Shown: positions 46,895 to 55,876 of the stretch, one piece after another | Numbering within the stretch: the stretch's first letter is position 1 | Layout of the letters: each line of letters starts with the position of its first letter | Assembly: GCA_963735495.1 (NCBI GenBank) | Contig: CAVTLG010000009.1 | Location: forward strand, 1,240,001-1,304,000 | Reading direction: 5' to 3' | Length of the DNA: 64,000 bases | Source of the DNA: CAVTLG01 sp963735495 | GTDB taxonomy: Bacteria; Chloroflexota; Ktedonobacteria; Ktedonobacterales; Ktedonobacteraceae | Position numbers and translations under genes: made by a program | Notes under the pieces: generated by a model | Databases searched by the model: none | What the model was told of the DNA's origin: nothing | Seen by the model: the letters and a program-made list of their open reading frames with translations, nothing else

Positions 46895-47878
46895 TTACTG
46901 ATGACCGACGATGGGATGCGGCACATACAGCTCTTCCAGGTATGCAACCTCTTCCTGGGTCAGTTTCACGGAAAGAGCACCGACGGCATCTTCCAGATGC
47001 GTGACCTTCGTTGCTCCGATGATAGGTGCCGTCACCGGCTGCTTCTGTAACAGCCAGGCAAGCGCGATATGAACGCGCGGAACCTCATGCTTTTCCGCAA
47101 GTTCCGCGACCCGCTTCACGACCCGTTGATCGGTTTCGGCTGTCGCATCGTACTTGCTTTTCGCGATTTGATCGGTCTCGGAACGAAGCGTGCTTTCCGA
47201 CGACCAGTCACGCGTCAATCTGCCAGATGCGAGTGGACTGTACGGGATCGCCCCGATCTTCTCCTCGCGGCAGAGCGGCAGCATCTCCCGCTCCTCTTCG
47301 CGGTAGAGGAGGTTCAGGTGATCCTGCATCGAGACGAAGCGGGTCCACCCATACTTCTCGGCGACGTGCAGCGCCTTCTGGAACTGCCACGCGAACATGG
47401 CTGAGGCCCCGATATAGCGGGCTTTGCCAGCCCTCACCACGTCATGCAGCGCTTCCATCGTCTCCTCGATGGGGGTCTGGTAATCCCAGCGATGGATCTG
47501 GTAGAGGTCCACATAATCCGTCCCAAGCCGCTTCAGGCTGTTGTCGATCTCGCTGAGGATCGCCTTGCGCGAGAGCCCGGCGCCATTGGGTCCGTCATGC
47601 ATTTTACCGTGCACCTTGGTGGCGACGACGATCTCGTCTCGCTTCGCGAAGTCCTTCAAAGCACGTCCGAGTATCTCCTCACTCTTCCCAATGGAATAGA
47701 CATTGGCGGTATCGAAGAAATTGATCCCCAGATCGAGGGCTTTCTTAATGATCGGTCGGCTGTTTTCTTCGTTCAGCACCCATTTGTGCATCCAATGTTC
47801 CGCGTCCCCGAACCCCATGCAACCGAGGCAGATACGAGACACATCCATGCCGGTGTTTCCTAGCTTCGTGTATTCCAT
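46895..47878 (-). CDS. Aldo/keto reductase (first of two)
   Basis: A 327-residue NADPH-dependent TIM-barrel enzyme that reduces aldehydes or ketones. Motifs: ICLGCMGFG, the catalytic Asp-Tyr in FFDTANVYSIGKSEE, the Lys in VVATKVHG, and the conserved His in YQIHRWD. The C-terminal cofactor end is APIIGATKVTHLEDA. I start at the internal ATG (47878), six bases after GAGAAAG, giving MEYTKLGNTG, the usual beginning of the family. A second reductase lies upstream on the same strand. Confidence 0.9.
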   Translation of the reverse strand: MEYTKLGNTGMDVSRICLGCMGFGDAEHWMHKWVLNEENSRPIIKKALDLGINFFDTANVYSIGKSEEILGRALKDFAKRDEIVVATKVHGKMHDGPNGAGLSRKAILSEIDNSLKRLGTDYVDLYQIHRWDYQTPIEETMEALHDVVRAGKARYIGASAMFAWQFQKALHVAEKYGWTRFVSMQDHLNLLYREEEREMLPLCREEKIGAIPYSPLASGRLTRDWSSESTLRSETDQIAKSKYDATAETDQRVVKRVAELAEKHEVPRVHIALAWLLQKQPVTAPIIGATKVTHLEDAVGALSVKLTQEEVAYLEELYVPHPIVGHQ

Positions 47879-48041
47879 GTGATCTTTCTCTCTTTCCATT
47901 GTGTAAAATCTAAAGACTTAGCCTTGTCTGAATTGGGCATGTGCTCCTCTTTTTCAGCCGCGTAGTCAACTCATTCGCACTGACCAAACTGTGATGATTT
48001 TAGCTATTACTACCCCGGTTAGACCGTCCCTCCTTTTTCGC

Positions 48042-49031
48042 TTAGAGACCGGTCATTCGCTCGAGATGTTCGGGATACCGGGCTCCCTGGATCGTGATCT
48101 TTGAAATGGCTCTTTTGATCTCCCGCAGATCGTCGGGCTTAAGTTCGACGGCAAGTGCGCCGATATTCTCATCCAGGCGCTCAAGCTTGCGGGAGCCTGG
48201 TATGGGAACGATCCACGGCTTCTGAGCGAGCAGCCAGGCGAGCGCGATCTGAGCCGGTGTTGCTCCCTTTTGTTCTCCGATCCTGGCAAGCAGATCAATT
48301 ACCGCCCGGTTTGCTTTCCGCGCCTCCGGCGTATAGCGAGGGAGGCGGCTGCGGATATCAACACTGGCGAAGGCTGCGTTTTCGTCGATCTTTCCCGTGA
48401 GATAACCCCTGCCCAGGGGGCTGTAGGGAACGAAGCCGATACCGAGTTCCTCGCATGTAGGCAGCACTTCCTCCTCAACGGTTCTCCACCACAGCGAGTA
48501 TTCGCTCTGAACTGCCGTGACCGACTGCACCGCGTGTGCGCGACGGATCGTTCGTGCTCCAGCTTCCGAAAGGCCGAAGTGCTTGACCTTCCCTTCCTCA
48601 ATCAGGTCCTTGACCGCTCCCGCCACATCCTCGATGGGAATATCAGGGTCCACACGGTGCTGATAGAACAGATCGATGACCTCGCTCTTGAGTCGCTTGA
48701 GCGAGGCTTCGGCGACTAGCTTGATATGCTCTGGTCGCCAATCCTTGCCCAGTTGCTCCGCATTGGGACCTAATTTGTGCCCGAATTTGGTGGCGATCAC
48801 CACCTGCTCGCGGACGGGAGCAAGCGCTTCGCCCACCAGTTCTTCATTGGTGAGCGGACCATAGACCAGAGCGGTGTCGAAAAAGGTAATGCCGCGTTCG
48901 ACTGCCGACCGGATCAATGCGATCATCTCCTGCCTGTCGGGAAGCGGGCTTTCATCATGGCTCATTCTCATGCAACCGAGCCCAAGGGCCGAGACTTCCA
49001 GGCTATTGTTTCCAAGTGTGCGCTTCTGCAT
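48042..49031 (-). CDS. Aldo/keto reductase (second of two)
   Basis: A 329-residue member of the AKR13-like branch, starting MQKRTLGNNSLEVSALGLGC. Catalytic residues: Asp-Tyr in FFDTALVYGPLTNEE, Lys in VVIATKFGHK and His in YQHRVDPD. The cofactor motif IVPIPGSRKLERL is near the C-terminus. It would reduce carbonyl compounds with NADPH. It is divergent from a collapsed AraC regulator gene, a common neighbour of these enzymes, so its former regulator may be lost. Confidence 0.9.
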   Translation of the reverse strand: MQKRTLGNNSLEVSALGLGCMRMSHDESPLPDRQEMIALIRSAVERGITFFDTALVYGPLTNEELVGEALAPVREQVVIATKFGHKLGPNAEQLGKDWRPEHIKLVAEASLKRLKSEVIDLFYQHRVDPDIPIEDVAGAVKDLIEEGKVKHFGLSEAGARTIRRAHAVQSVTAVQSEYSLWWRTVEEEVLPTCEELGIGFVPYSPLGRGYLTGKIDENAAFASVDIRSRLPRYTPEARKANRAVIDLLARIGEQKGATPAQIALAWLLAQKPWIVPIPGSRKLERLDENIGALAVELKPDDLREIKRAISKITIQGARYPEHLERMTGL

Positions 49032-49065
49032 GTGCTCAATTCCTCCACTATGCCTACAAAAGCAG

Positions 49066-49082
49066 AGATAGGTTTTCTATCT
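49066..49082 (+). promoter_or_regulatory. Palindromic possible operator between reductase and AraC remnant
   Basis: AGATAG-GTTTT-CTATCT sits upstream of the divergent reductase. It may be the former binding site of the AraC regulator, but has no independent support. Confidence 0.25.
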
Positions 49083-49189
49083 GAGAGCAGTATAGACGCT
49101 CTGGAGAAAAGAGTGGTAGAATTATTCGCGAAAATGATGGTCTGATTCTGCACATCTTCCCGATGGATGGCAGAGAAACCAGAGAAGAG

Positions 49190-49423
49190 ATGCCGATGAA
49201 TGTGATGATCCACAAGCCTGCAGAACGCGAGGCCGAGCTGATGCAAGCCAACCGCGAGGAACTGGTGGAGCGCATTGCGTGGGCCGTCCGCGAAGATGGG
49301 ACCACCATAGGCTACCAGGATGCCTCCCACTTCAATCGGGAGTACAAAAGCCTCTTCGGCATCCCCCCGATGCGCGACATGCAACGGTTGCGGGAAGAGG
49401 CACAGGAAATTATCTCCGGCTAG
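49190..49423 (+). pseudogene. AraC-family regulator with a large internal deletion
   Basis: The frame keeps the start of an AraC regulator (MNVMIHKPAEREAELMQAN, then LVERIAWAVREDGT) and jumps directly to its last helix-turn-helix (IGYQDASHFNREYKSLFG, IPPMRDMQRLRE). The sensing domain and first helix-turn-helix, about 230 residues, are missing. The reading frame is preserved, so a 77-residue protein could be made but cannot bind DNA normally. Its end overlaps the galK 3' end by four bases. Confidence 0.7.
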
Positions 49424-50697
49424 CTGAAGAACGTATGCCCAGGACCAGCGGCGGCACGACAGATATCAATGCTGGCCTGGCGATCCGTACGAGCCTGGTA
49501 TTGCTCTTCAACAGCCTGGCACAAAGCTGCCACGGCTTCATTGCGCACCAGGTTAATCGTACAGCCGCCAAATCCACCGCCCATCATACGTCCTCCGAGC
49601 ACTCCGGGCACTTGCTGCGCAATTTCAACCAGGGTGTCCAGTTCAAAACAGCTCACTTCGTACTCATCGCGCAGACCTGCATGCCCGGCCCATAGGACTG
49701 CTCCCGCACCCTCAATATCATTTGCTTCTAAGAGCCTGACAACCTGGAATACGCGCGCATCTTCTGCGATGACGTAGTCAGCACGTCGCTGTAAAATTTC
49801 GGGCAGATAGTGTTTATAGCGCTCAAACTGCTCTTGCGTGATGTCGCGTAGTGCTCTGATCTCACACGCCTGTATGTTCGCAGGCTCATGCTGCACAATC
49901 ACGTCACGCAGGATACGCGTTGCCTCCTCGCATTGCAGCCGTCGCTCATTGTAGGCAGAGTTAGCCAGCTCACGTCGTACACCGGTATCAATTACCATCA
50001 CAGACACAGCGGGCGCGTCAAAGGGCAGGTAGCGATAGGCATAGGATCGGCAATCCAGCAAAATGGCCTTCTGCGGTTGGCCCAGACAGGATGCAGCCTG
50101 ATCGAGGATGCCGCTCATCACACCTGAAGCAATGTGCTCGGCATGCTGACAGAGCGCCGCAACCTGCATAGGCGTCAGGGTTGCCTCGTCGCCAGTTCCA
50201 ATACGCAATTTGCCAGCGGAAAAGAGCGCACAGGCTTGCACAGTGGCAACCTCTAACGCTGCGGACGAACTCATTCCGCCGCCGATAGGCACATCTCCAC
50301 TCATGACCGCGTCAAATCCAGAGAGAGGAATGCCCATACGAGCCAATTCAGTGGCGACGCCTAACACATAACACGCCCAACCCGGCAACGCGCTATGCTG
50401 TCGCTCGAATGTTGCCGGAAGATCTTCCAGAGAAAACTGGGCAAATGCAGAAAAATGTGAGGAAAAGAGGCGTACTGTCTTATCTGAACGCGCACGCCCT
50501 GCAAATGCCGATACACGATCCACTGCAAACGGCAACACAAAGCCATCATTGTAATCCGTATGTTCACCGATGAGATTTACCCGACCGGGAGCCCAGGCAC
50601 CCCCCAACGCTCCCGTATAGGTCGTTTCATCATCAAAGGCGCTGGTAAATTGCTTTGCGGCATCCTTGACCGGTTGTAGCAGTATCGTTGTATCCAT
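49420..50697 (-). CDS. galK: Galactokinase
   Basis: A 425-residue GHMP kinase that phosphorylates galactose with ATP. Signature: GRVNLIGEHTDYNDGFVLPF for sugar binding, the phosphate loop PIGGGMSSSAALE, and the C-terminal GGRMMGGGFGGCTINLV. The ATG overlaps the stop of galT (TGATG), so the pair is translationally coupled. Together they make up the middle of the Leloir pathway; no epimerase or mutarotase is visible here. The length is slightly above the family norm of about 390. Confidence 0.95.
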   Translation of the reverse strand: MDTTILLQPVKDAAKQFTSAFDDETTYTGALGGAWAPGRVNLIGEHTDYNDGFVLPFAVDRVSAFAGRARSDKTVRLFSSHFSAFAQFSLEDLPATFERQHSALPGWACYVLGVATELARMGIPLSGFDAVMSGDVPIGGGMSSSAALEVATVQACALFSAGKLRIGTGDEATLTPMQVAALCQHAEHIASGVMSGILDQAASCLGQPQKAILLDCRSYAYRYLPFDAPAVSVMVIDTGVRRELANSAYNERRLQCEEATRILRDVIVQHEPANIQACEIRALRDITQEQFERYKHYLPEILQRRADYVIAEDARVFQVVRLLEANDIEGAGAVLWAGHAGLRDEYEVSCFELDTLVEIAQQVPGVLGGRMMGGGFGGCTINLVRNEAVAALCQAVEEQYQARTDRQASIDICRAAAGPGHTFFS

Positions 50698-51605
50698 CAA
50701 GCATCCCCCTTCGCTATGGCAGCACGCAGTTCCTGTGCTTTTTGTACCGGGTCCGAATCATTCGTCCACAATCCCCACACGGACTCTGATGACGCCGCAT
50801 ATTTGAGCTTGCCGGGTGCACGTCCGATGGCCTGGATCTCGACATGGAAATGGAAGCGCTCATCGGCGAGCTGATGTAGGCCCAGCAGATACGGCATGGG
50901 AGCCATCTCCCCATCGCATAAAGCATTATAACCCCGAATAACCTGGAGCAACATTGCAGCCAGATTATACAGTTCTTCGTCTTGCATCAGTCCAATATTT
51001 GCCACATGGCGTCGTGGGTAGAGGTGTGTTTCGTACGGATAGCGTACATAGGCAGGTAAAAACGCTTGCCAGTGCGTATTGGCTGCTACCTGGTAGGGCC
51101 CTTCGTTGTACTCTTCACGCACGCGGCAGAATGGACAACCTCGCTGTGCAGCATCGTCTTCTACCACTGTCTCCAGTTCGCGCTCCAGGGTTGCAGGCAG
51201 CACAGAGACACCATACGCCTGACCATGCGGGTGATACTGTGTTTGTCCGATGGCGGCGCCACTATTCTCAAAGATCATCACGGTTGGATAGCGCGAGGAT
51301 AGGTCCTTATACAGATCCCGCCATAGTTTCGTGACGGCGAAGATTTCGTCTACCGTCAACTGCGTGAACTTCCGATTATGGTCGCGACTATAGATCACCA
51401 CGTACGCTTCCCCTACCGGTGGTTGCAAGGGAGGAAAATCGTTCGGATGCAGCCACACTTGCGTATCAGGTCCGACGAGACCATTCGTGATGTCAGCACA
51501 AAAGGGACATTCCGTTGTCCCCTCTCGACGATTCATGCGATGAGCCGCATTCACAAGATACTGCCGTAAAATAGGGTTCCAGACTAAAGGTGTTGTATAT
51601 TCCAT
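50697..51605 (-). CDS. galT: Galactose-1-phosphate uridylyltransferase
   Basis: A 302-residue HIT-superfamily enzyme that exchanges UMP between UDP-glucose and galactose-1-phosphate. The active-site motif is HPHGQ (nucleophile His) in TQYHPHGQAYG, preceded by FENSGAAIG. Zinc-binding cysteines are visible as ECPFCADI near the N-terminus and a second pair (CPFCRVREE) later. The C-terminal half has AYVRYPYETHLYPRRH and FHFHVEI. Slightly shorter than the E. coli enzyme (about 350), like many compact bacterial forms. First gene of the galT-galK operon. Confidence 0.93.
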   Translation of the reverse strand: MEYTTPLVWNPILRQYLVNAAHRMNRREGTTECPFCADITNGLVGPDTQVWLHPNDFPPLQPPVGEAYVVIYSRDHNRKFTQLTVDEIFAVTKLWRDLYKDLSSRYPTVMIFENSGAAIGQTQYHPHGQAYGVSVLPATLERELETVVEDDAAQRGCPFCRVREEYNEGPYQVAANTHWQAFLPAYVRYPYETHLYPRRHVANIGLMQDEELYNLAAMLLQVIRGYNALCDGEMAPMPYLLGLHQLADERFHFHVEIQAIGRAPGKLKYAASSESVWGLWTNDSDPVQKAQELRAAIAKGDA

Positions 51606-51666
51606 CCTAGTTTTTTTCCTACCTATACATCATTAATGGATTTTCGCTCTCAGGAGGACACGGTAT

Positions 51667-52215
51667 TTATGTATGATGCAGCGTCTGGCTACCCATCAGA
51701 ACACAGCGCCCTTGCTCGGCTAACGCTGTCAGCAACTCACCTTTTTCAATGGCATGACCATCTTCGCCATCTGCGAAGAGCCACTCATACCATGTCGTCT
51801 TATCCGTGAAAAGCGCCCAGGCCACCGGAGCAACCTGCGTTTTTGTCACACGCATCAAGGCCAGGGCATCCTGATAGCCAGGTTCTAGCTGCGCTACTGG
51901 TGACAGGCCAGCGAGTGCTTCAAAGCCACGGACGGTATGAATTTCGCCCTCAATCACCTCACAGACACACCCTAATAGCAAGGGATCATGCTCCAGTATG
52001 CTATCGCCCGCCGCCTCGTCGTCCCACACCCCTAGCAGGAGCGTGCAGTGCCCAGGCAAACGCTTCAGGAATGCATCTAGCGTTCTTTTGCTCCAACCAT
52101 GCCAGGCATAGGTCTCATCGTGCTGCTCAAGTTGCAAAGCCCTATCTATGAGAGCACGCACCCCACTCCACAGCGGCGAGTCGGCATCCAGGATCACAAG
52201 TTCTTCTGCTAACAC
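51667..52215 (-). CDS. Hypothetical protein upstream of galT
   Basis: A 182-residue cytosolic protein beginning MLAEELVILDADSPLW. Contains WHGWSKRTLDAFLKRL, LLGVWDDEAAGDSIL, CVCEVIEGEIHTVRGFEAL and a C-terminal WYEWLFADGEDG. The alternation of helices and strands suggests a compact alpha/beta fold, faintly like an acetyltransferase, but no catalytic motif is visible. Same strand as galT, 61 bases upstream, so it may be in the same operon. Confidence 0.65.
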   Translation of the reverse strand: MLAEELVILDADSPLWSGVRALIDRALQLEQHDETYAWHGWSKRTLDAFLKRLPGHCTLLLGVWDDEAAGDSILEHDPLLLGCVCEVIEGEIHTVRGFEALAGLSPVAQLEPGYQDALALMRVTKTQVAPVAWALFTDKTTWYEWLFADGEDGHAIEKGELLTALAEQGRCVLMGSQTLHHT

Positions 52216-52566
52216 ACAATACGCTCCTCTTTAAGCAAATTGACGCAGAAAGTGTTGGGTTTCAGTTCGCTCCTGACCAAAGGGTGCGCGTACCAAACAC
52301 TATCAAGAGATGGGCACACATCTTGCGCTCGCCTATCTCAACCTATATATTACCACGAATGTGTACGACACAGAATGCTCAGCATCACCGGTAAACCTGG
52401 CAAACGGCTTGCCTGCTATGAAAAAAGGAGACCGTGCATCCGTTTATACAAATACAAGTTCGCTTATTTAACAGAATGCTTTTTCTGCATGCATAAGCCC
52501 AAAGCAGTACATGGGTTTAACAGGAAGCAGGTGCCTGGGAAAAGCACGTGATAAAGGATACAACAC
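52216..52566. other. Intergenic region, no gene recognised
   Basis: A 351-bp divergent gap. It must include promoters for the minus-strand gal operon and the plus-strand methyltransferase. I see no clear -35/-10 pair and no RNA gene. Confidence 0.35.
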
Positions 52567-53319
52567 ATGAGTGATACTCCCTGGTATGTCACCTTTTTCG
52601 GTGAAGCCTATATACGCATCTATGCTCCATTTCTTCCTGCCGAAAAAACTGCGCGTGAAGTGGAAGGTATGCTTAACCTCTTACAACTTGCGCCAGGTAG
52701 CCGCATTCTCGATCTCTGTTGTGGGCAAGGCAGACATACGTTAGTGCTCGCTCAGCGTGGCTATCAAATGACCGGGCAAGATTTAAGCGCGGCATTTCTT
52801 CAGCAGGCCCAATCTCTGGCTGATGCGCAACATATGCAGGCTCGCTGGCTGGCGAACGATATGAGAAACATCCCCTATGAGAACGAGTTCGATGCCATTA
52901 TTAATGTCTTCAGTTCATTTGGTTACCTTGAGAATGAGCAGGAGGATCAGCGCGTTCTACAACAGGTCGCGAAGGCGCTCAAGCCCGGTGGATATTTTCT
53001 GCTGGAAACGATCCACCAGGTGCACGTCATCCGCGCCTCTACCCCTCATGGCATTATCCATTACAAGGATGGCCTCATTGTGCTGGAGGAACGCCATATC
53101 GATCTGCTCACGAGCCGCAACGAAATCCACATCAGTATGCTCTACCCGGATGGACAGCGTAGCCAGTACCGCCAATCCATGCGCATCTACACGCTTACCG
53201 AACTGGTGCGCATGTTAACCGAGGCTGGACTAAACGTACGGGCATACTATGGTGGACTTGACCAGAGTCCCTTCAGCATCGACAGCCGCTTGGTGATTGT
53301 GAGTCAAAAAGACACTTAA
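52567..53319 (+). CDS. Class I SAM-dependent methyltransferase
   Basis: A 250-residue enzyme. Motif I is ILDLCCGQGRHTLVLA near residue 45, followed by MTGQDLSAAFLQQAQ (acidic residue binding SAM ribose), the motif IV-like FDAIINVFSSFGYL, and KPGGYFLLETIH. These features place it in the Methyltransf_25/UbiE-like group acting on small molecules. The start context is weak but the N-terminus (WYVTFFGEAYIRIYAP) is typical. Substrate unknown. A small transposable element separates it from the next gene. Confidence 0.88.
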   Translation: MSDTPWYVTFFGEAYIRIYAPFLPAEKTAREVEGMLNLLQLAPGSRILDLCCGQGRHTLVLAQRGYQMTGQDLSAAFLQQAQSLADAQHMQARWLANDMRNIPYENEFDAIINVFSSFGYLENEQEDQRVLQQVAKALKPGGYFLLETIHQVHVIRASTPHGIIHYKDGLIVLEERHIDLLTSRNEIHISMLYPDGQRSQYRQSMRIYTLTELVRMLTEAGLNVRAYYGGLDQSPFSIDSRLVIVSQKDT

Positions 53320-53353
53320 CGCTTTCACACCGAGTCTGCGGTTATTAAGCACA

Positions 53354-53568
53354 CAGGGCTTTCCAATGCGAGCAGAGGGGGGATCGCGTAGGGACAATCC
53401 CTTGCGGTTGTCCAGGGTGGACTCAAGCGGGATGGGCCGCCGCAAGGGACCTTTTTTCTTCGCCCCACACCGCAGAGAGGCCACCAAAAAAGGTCTTGGC
53501 TCGGCCCCTACGCGAGCTTCCCATGGTTCCTGAGAAGTTGCCTCCTTTTCTAGCATTGGAAAGCCCTG
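53354..53568. mobile_element. 215-bp MITE with 16-bp terminal repeats and 9-bp target duplication
   Basis: The perfect terminal inverted repeats CAGGGCTTTCCAATGC (53354-53369) and GCATTGGAAAGCCCTG (53553-53568) bound the element. TTAAGCACA occurs directly on both sides (53345-53353 and 53569-53577), a clean 9-bp target-site duplication. Inside, a further inverted pair (TCGCGTAGGG and CCCTACGCGA) and GC-rich sequence can fold, but no transposase is encoded. It is therefore a non-autonomous element that depends on a transposase elsewhere. Confidence 0.85.
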
Positions 53569-53725
53569 TTAAGCACATGACCTATAGACGCTCTGTAGCC
53601 GAATGCGCTATAATATGCACAGCTACAGAGGCTTCAGAAAAACTGTGCTCCGCTGTAGCATTCATCATACAGAGCTTATTTTCAAGGCTTATTGATCAAT
53701 TTAAGAATAAGGAAGGTACATAACC

Positions 53726-54034
53726 GTGCCGTGGTGTCGTTTTTTTATTCCCAAGATTGCTTCGCCCAGAATCAAGGCCGGCGACCCCGAACTCAACGAG
53801 CATATTTCTTACGCCAAGTGTATCAAGGGCCATGTGCTGAGAGATGCCAATGATTGGCTTTTGTGCGAAAACTTGCCTGCCCCTGATGCAAAATGCTGGC
53901 AAGAGGGTGGTGCTACGCTCTTCACGCTGACCGTGCGCAAACGCGACAACGCGCAAAAAGCACAAAATGAGCAGGAAGATACGGGTATCCCACCTACACA
54001 GGACATCGTAGCCTCTCGGGCTGGCAAAGTCTGA
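53726..54034 (+). CDS. Small hypothetical protein upstream of the MutY-like gene
   Basis: A 102-residue protein with GTG start, about nine bases after AAGGAAGG. It opens PWCRFFIPKIASPRIKAG and contains CIKGHVLRDANDWLLCENL with two more Cys (at AKCW and earlier). The C-terminus is polar (RDNAQKAQNEQEDTG). No family is recognised. The stop is six bases before the glycosylase gene, so it is co-transcribed and could be a partner of it. Confidence 0.6.
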   Translation: MPWCRFFIPKIASPRIKAGDPELNEHISYAKCIKGHVLRDANDWLLCENLPAPDAKCWQEGGATLFTLTVRKRDNAQKAQNEQEDTGIPPTQDIVASRAGKV

Positions 54035-54040
54035 GGTTAC

Positions 54041-55024
54041 ATGGGTAAACACTCACTCGCCTCGCCCTTCTCTGTGCAACTTCCGCCTGAGCATATTGCG
54101 CAGGTACACACAGCTCTTCTCCAATGGTATGCCACTGAGCAACGCGCCTTGCCCTGGCGCACCACGAGTGATCCTTACGCCATTCTCGTGTCAGAAATCA
54201 TGCTCCAGCAGACACAGGTTGAGCGTGTGTTACCGAAGTACCAGCAATTTTTAGCGGCCTTTCCGACGCTCGCAGACCTGGCAGCGGCCCCGACGGCGGA
54301 CGTCATCTCGGTCTGGGTCCCGTTAGGATACAACCGGCGAGCGGTCAGTTTACAATCGATTGCTCAGCAGGTCGTTGCCACGTACGGGGGACGTGTCCCT
54401 GATACGATTGATGAGCTACTCAAACTCAAGGGCATTGGTCGTTATACAGCCGGAGCCGTCGCCTGCTTCGCCTATCACAAACAAGTTGCCACGGTCGATA
54501 CCAACATTCGCCGTGTGTTACATCGCATCTTCCTTGGCCTGGAGCATCCCACCCCCAAAGTCAATGACGTCCAGATGCTGACAATGGCGGAACAAGTACT
54601 GCCTGCAGGTAAAGCGTATGATTGGAATCAAGCGCTGATGGACATGGGAGCCACGATCTGTACAAGCAATAACCCGCTCTGTACCACCTGTCCCTTGCAA
54701 ACATCCTGCCAGGCTTATAGCGATATGAGCCAGTATAGCCTCTTCCCATCGGGCAGTGTTTTGCGCCAGATGCGCAAGGTAGCGGAGAAGAAAAGCTCCT
54801 ATCGCGCTCAACCCTTCACCAGTAGTAACCGCTATTTTCGTGGACGCATCGTCGCGTTGCTCCGCTCACTGCCAGCCGATCAACGCCTGTCCCTCCAGAC
54901 GCTGGGACCACAAATTAAAACGGACTTCTGCGCCGATGACCAGGATTGGCTACAAACGCTTGTCGCGGGTCTGGTAAAGGATGGCTTACTGGATTGCAGT
55001 GACGATGGCGTCCGCTTACCGTAA
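54041..55024 (+). CDS. A/G-specific adenine glycosylase (MutY-like)
   Basis: A 327-residue DNA repair glycosylase that removes adenine opposite 8-oxoguanine. Helix-hairpin-helix: LLKLKGIGRYTAGAVACFAY with the catalytic Asp in VATVDTNIRR. The catalytic Glu lies in VSEIMLQQTQVERV. The [4Fe-4S] cluster cysteines are C-x6-C-x2-C-x5-C (CTSNNPLC, TTCPLQTSC). The C-terminus, about 85 residues after the cluster, has a winged-helix look (RIVALLRSLPADQR, LVAGLVKDGLLD) instead of the NUDIX-like domain that reads 8-oxoG in classical MutY, so specificity may differ. Second gene of a small operon. Confidence 0.88.
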   Translation: MGKHSLASPFSVQLPPEHIAQVHTALLQWYATEQRALPWRTTSDPYAILVSEIMLQQTQVERVLPKYQQFLAAFPTLADLAAAPTADVISVWVPLGYNRRAVSLQSIAQQVVATYGGRVPDTIDELLKLKGIGRYTAGAVACFAYHKQVATVDTNIRRVLHRIFLGLEHPTPKVNDVQMLTMAEQVLPAGKAYDWNQALMDMGATICTSNNPLCTTCPLQTSCQAYSDMSQYSLFPSGSVLRQMRKVAEKKSSYRAQPFTSSNRYFRGRIVALLRSLPADQRLSLQTLGPQIKTDFCADDQDWLQTLVAGLVKDGLLDCSDDGVRLP

Positions 55025-55157
55025 TAGAAGAATACGTTTTTCCTCTTGCTATTTCTATACTATGCTTTTACCTTTTATCGATATAGGATAGAAGTTTCTA
55101 TAATTGCTGACAGAAAGTAATAGATAGTATGCTTATCACAAGCACTCTCGTCTCATA

Positions 55158-55191
55158 AGCAAGAGGGAAAGAGAAATTTAGCCCTCTTGCT
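55158..55191 (+). terminator. Hairpin downstream of the MutY-like gene
   Basis: The perfect arms AGCAAGAGGG (55158-55167) and CCCTCTTGCT (55182-55191) enclose 14 bases. A short TGTTT follows. The rest of 55025-55335 is AT-rich with no gene seen. Confidence 0.6.
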
Positions 55192-55335
55192 GTTTCAAGT
55201 AACAGTAAATGGAACAGGGACAGAATAGAGCGGTAGCGCGGTACTATGCGCCTTATACGTATAAATCTTTCTCCACGCTATTAACTTTATTTGACAGGTA
55301 CCTCTATTTTCAGAGAAAGAAGGCCGTTAAGAAAG

Positions 55336-55728
55336 ATGTCACGCCATTCTCAATCAAAAGAAGTTCCGCCGCCGCCATTAGAAATGGTTGGGGATCTCGT
55401 CTATTCACCTGGCACTGACCTTCCCTTTGGTAAGCGTATCCGTATTGGACTCAGCGATCAAACGATCTATGAGAGCGTGATCGAAAAGGGCTACCAGATG
55501 GGCATCCGGGCTCACCGCATCTTCCTCGAAGACAAGGTAAGCTCTATTCCCGTTGCGCTTGACGATAAACAATTCACGATGGTCATCAAGCATCTTTTAC
55601 CCAAAGAGCTCTCACCCTTCGAGCAGGGATTGTGGCGTTCCTTTTTCATCGTCGGTTGGACATGCGTCTACCTTGGCATCGACGCAGATGAGGATGACGC
55701 CACAGAGGACGATGAGGACGATGCGTAA
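55336..55728 (+). CDS. Hypothetical protein with acidic C-terminal tail
   Basis: A 130-residue protein. I prefer the ATG at 55336 (MSRHSQSKEVPPPPLEM) because AAGAAAG precedes it; the frame is open to 55291. The middle part (FGKRIRIGLSDQTIYESVIEK, MGIRAHRIFLEDKV) suggests a compact alpha/beta domain, and SPFEQGLWRSFFIVGWTCV may be a buried or membrane-associated helix. It ends with a highly acidic tail (DADEDDATEDDEDDA). No family is recognised. Confidence 0.55.
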   Translation: MSRHSQSKEVPPPPLEMVGDLVYSPGTDLPFGKRIRIGLSDQTIYESVIEKGYQMGIRAHRIFLEDKVSSIPVALDDKQFTMVIKHLLPKELSPFEQGLWRSFFIVGWTCVYLGIDADEDDATEDDEDDA

Positions 55729-55812
55729 GCATGTTACATAGTGGATGAGTATAGTATTTCTTTATCTGCAACTATGCTGGTTCACTTTAACGCTATGTAA
55801 AATAGTTGCTCG

Positions 55813-55873
55813 TCCCGCATAAATGCAGGCATCAGCAAAGGTATAACTTACTGATGCCTGCATTTATGCGGGA
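55813..55873. repeat. Perfect 23-bp inverted repeat
   Basis: The arms at 55813-55835 (TCCCGCATAAATGCAGGCAT plus CAG) and 55851-55873 are perfect complements with a 15-base loop. The core CGCATAAATGC also occurs in the transposon remnant near 11778 and 11959. It may be the terminator of the upstream gene or a mobile palindrome. Confidence 0.7.
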
Positions 55874-55876
55874 TTG

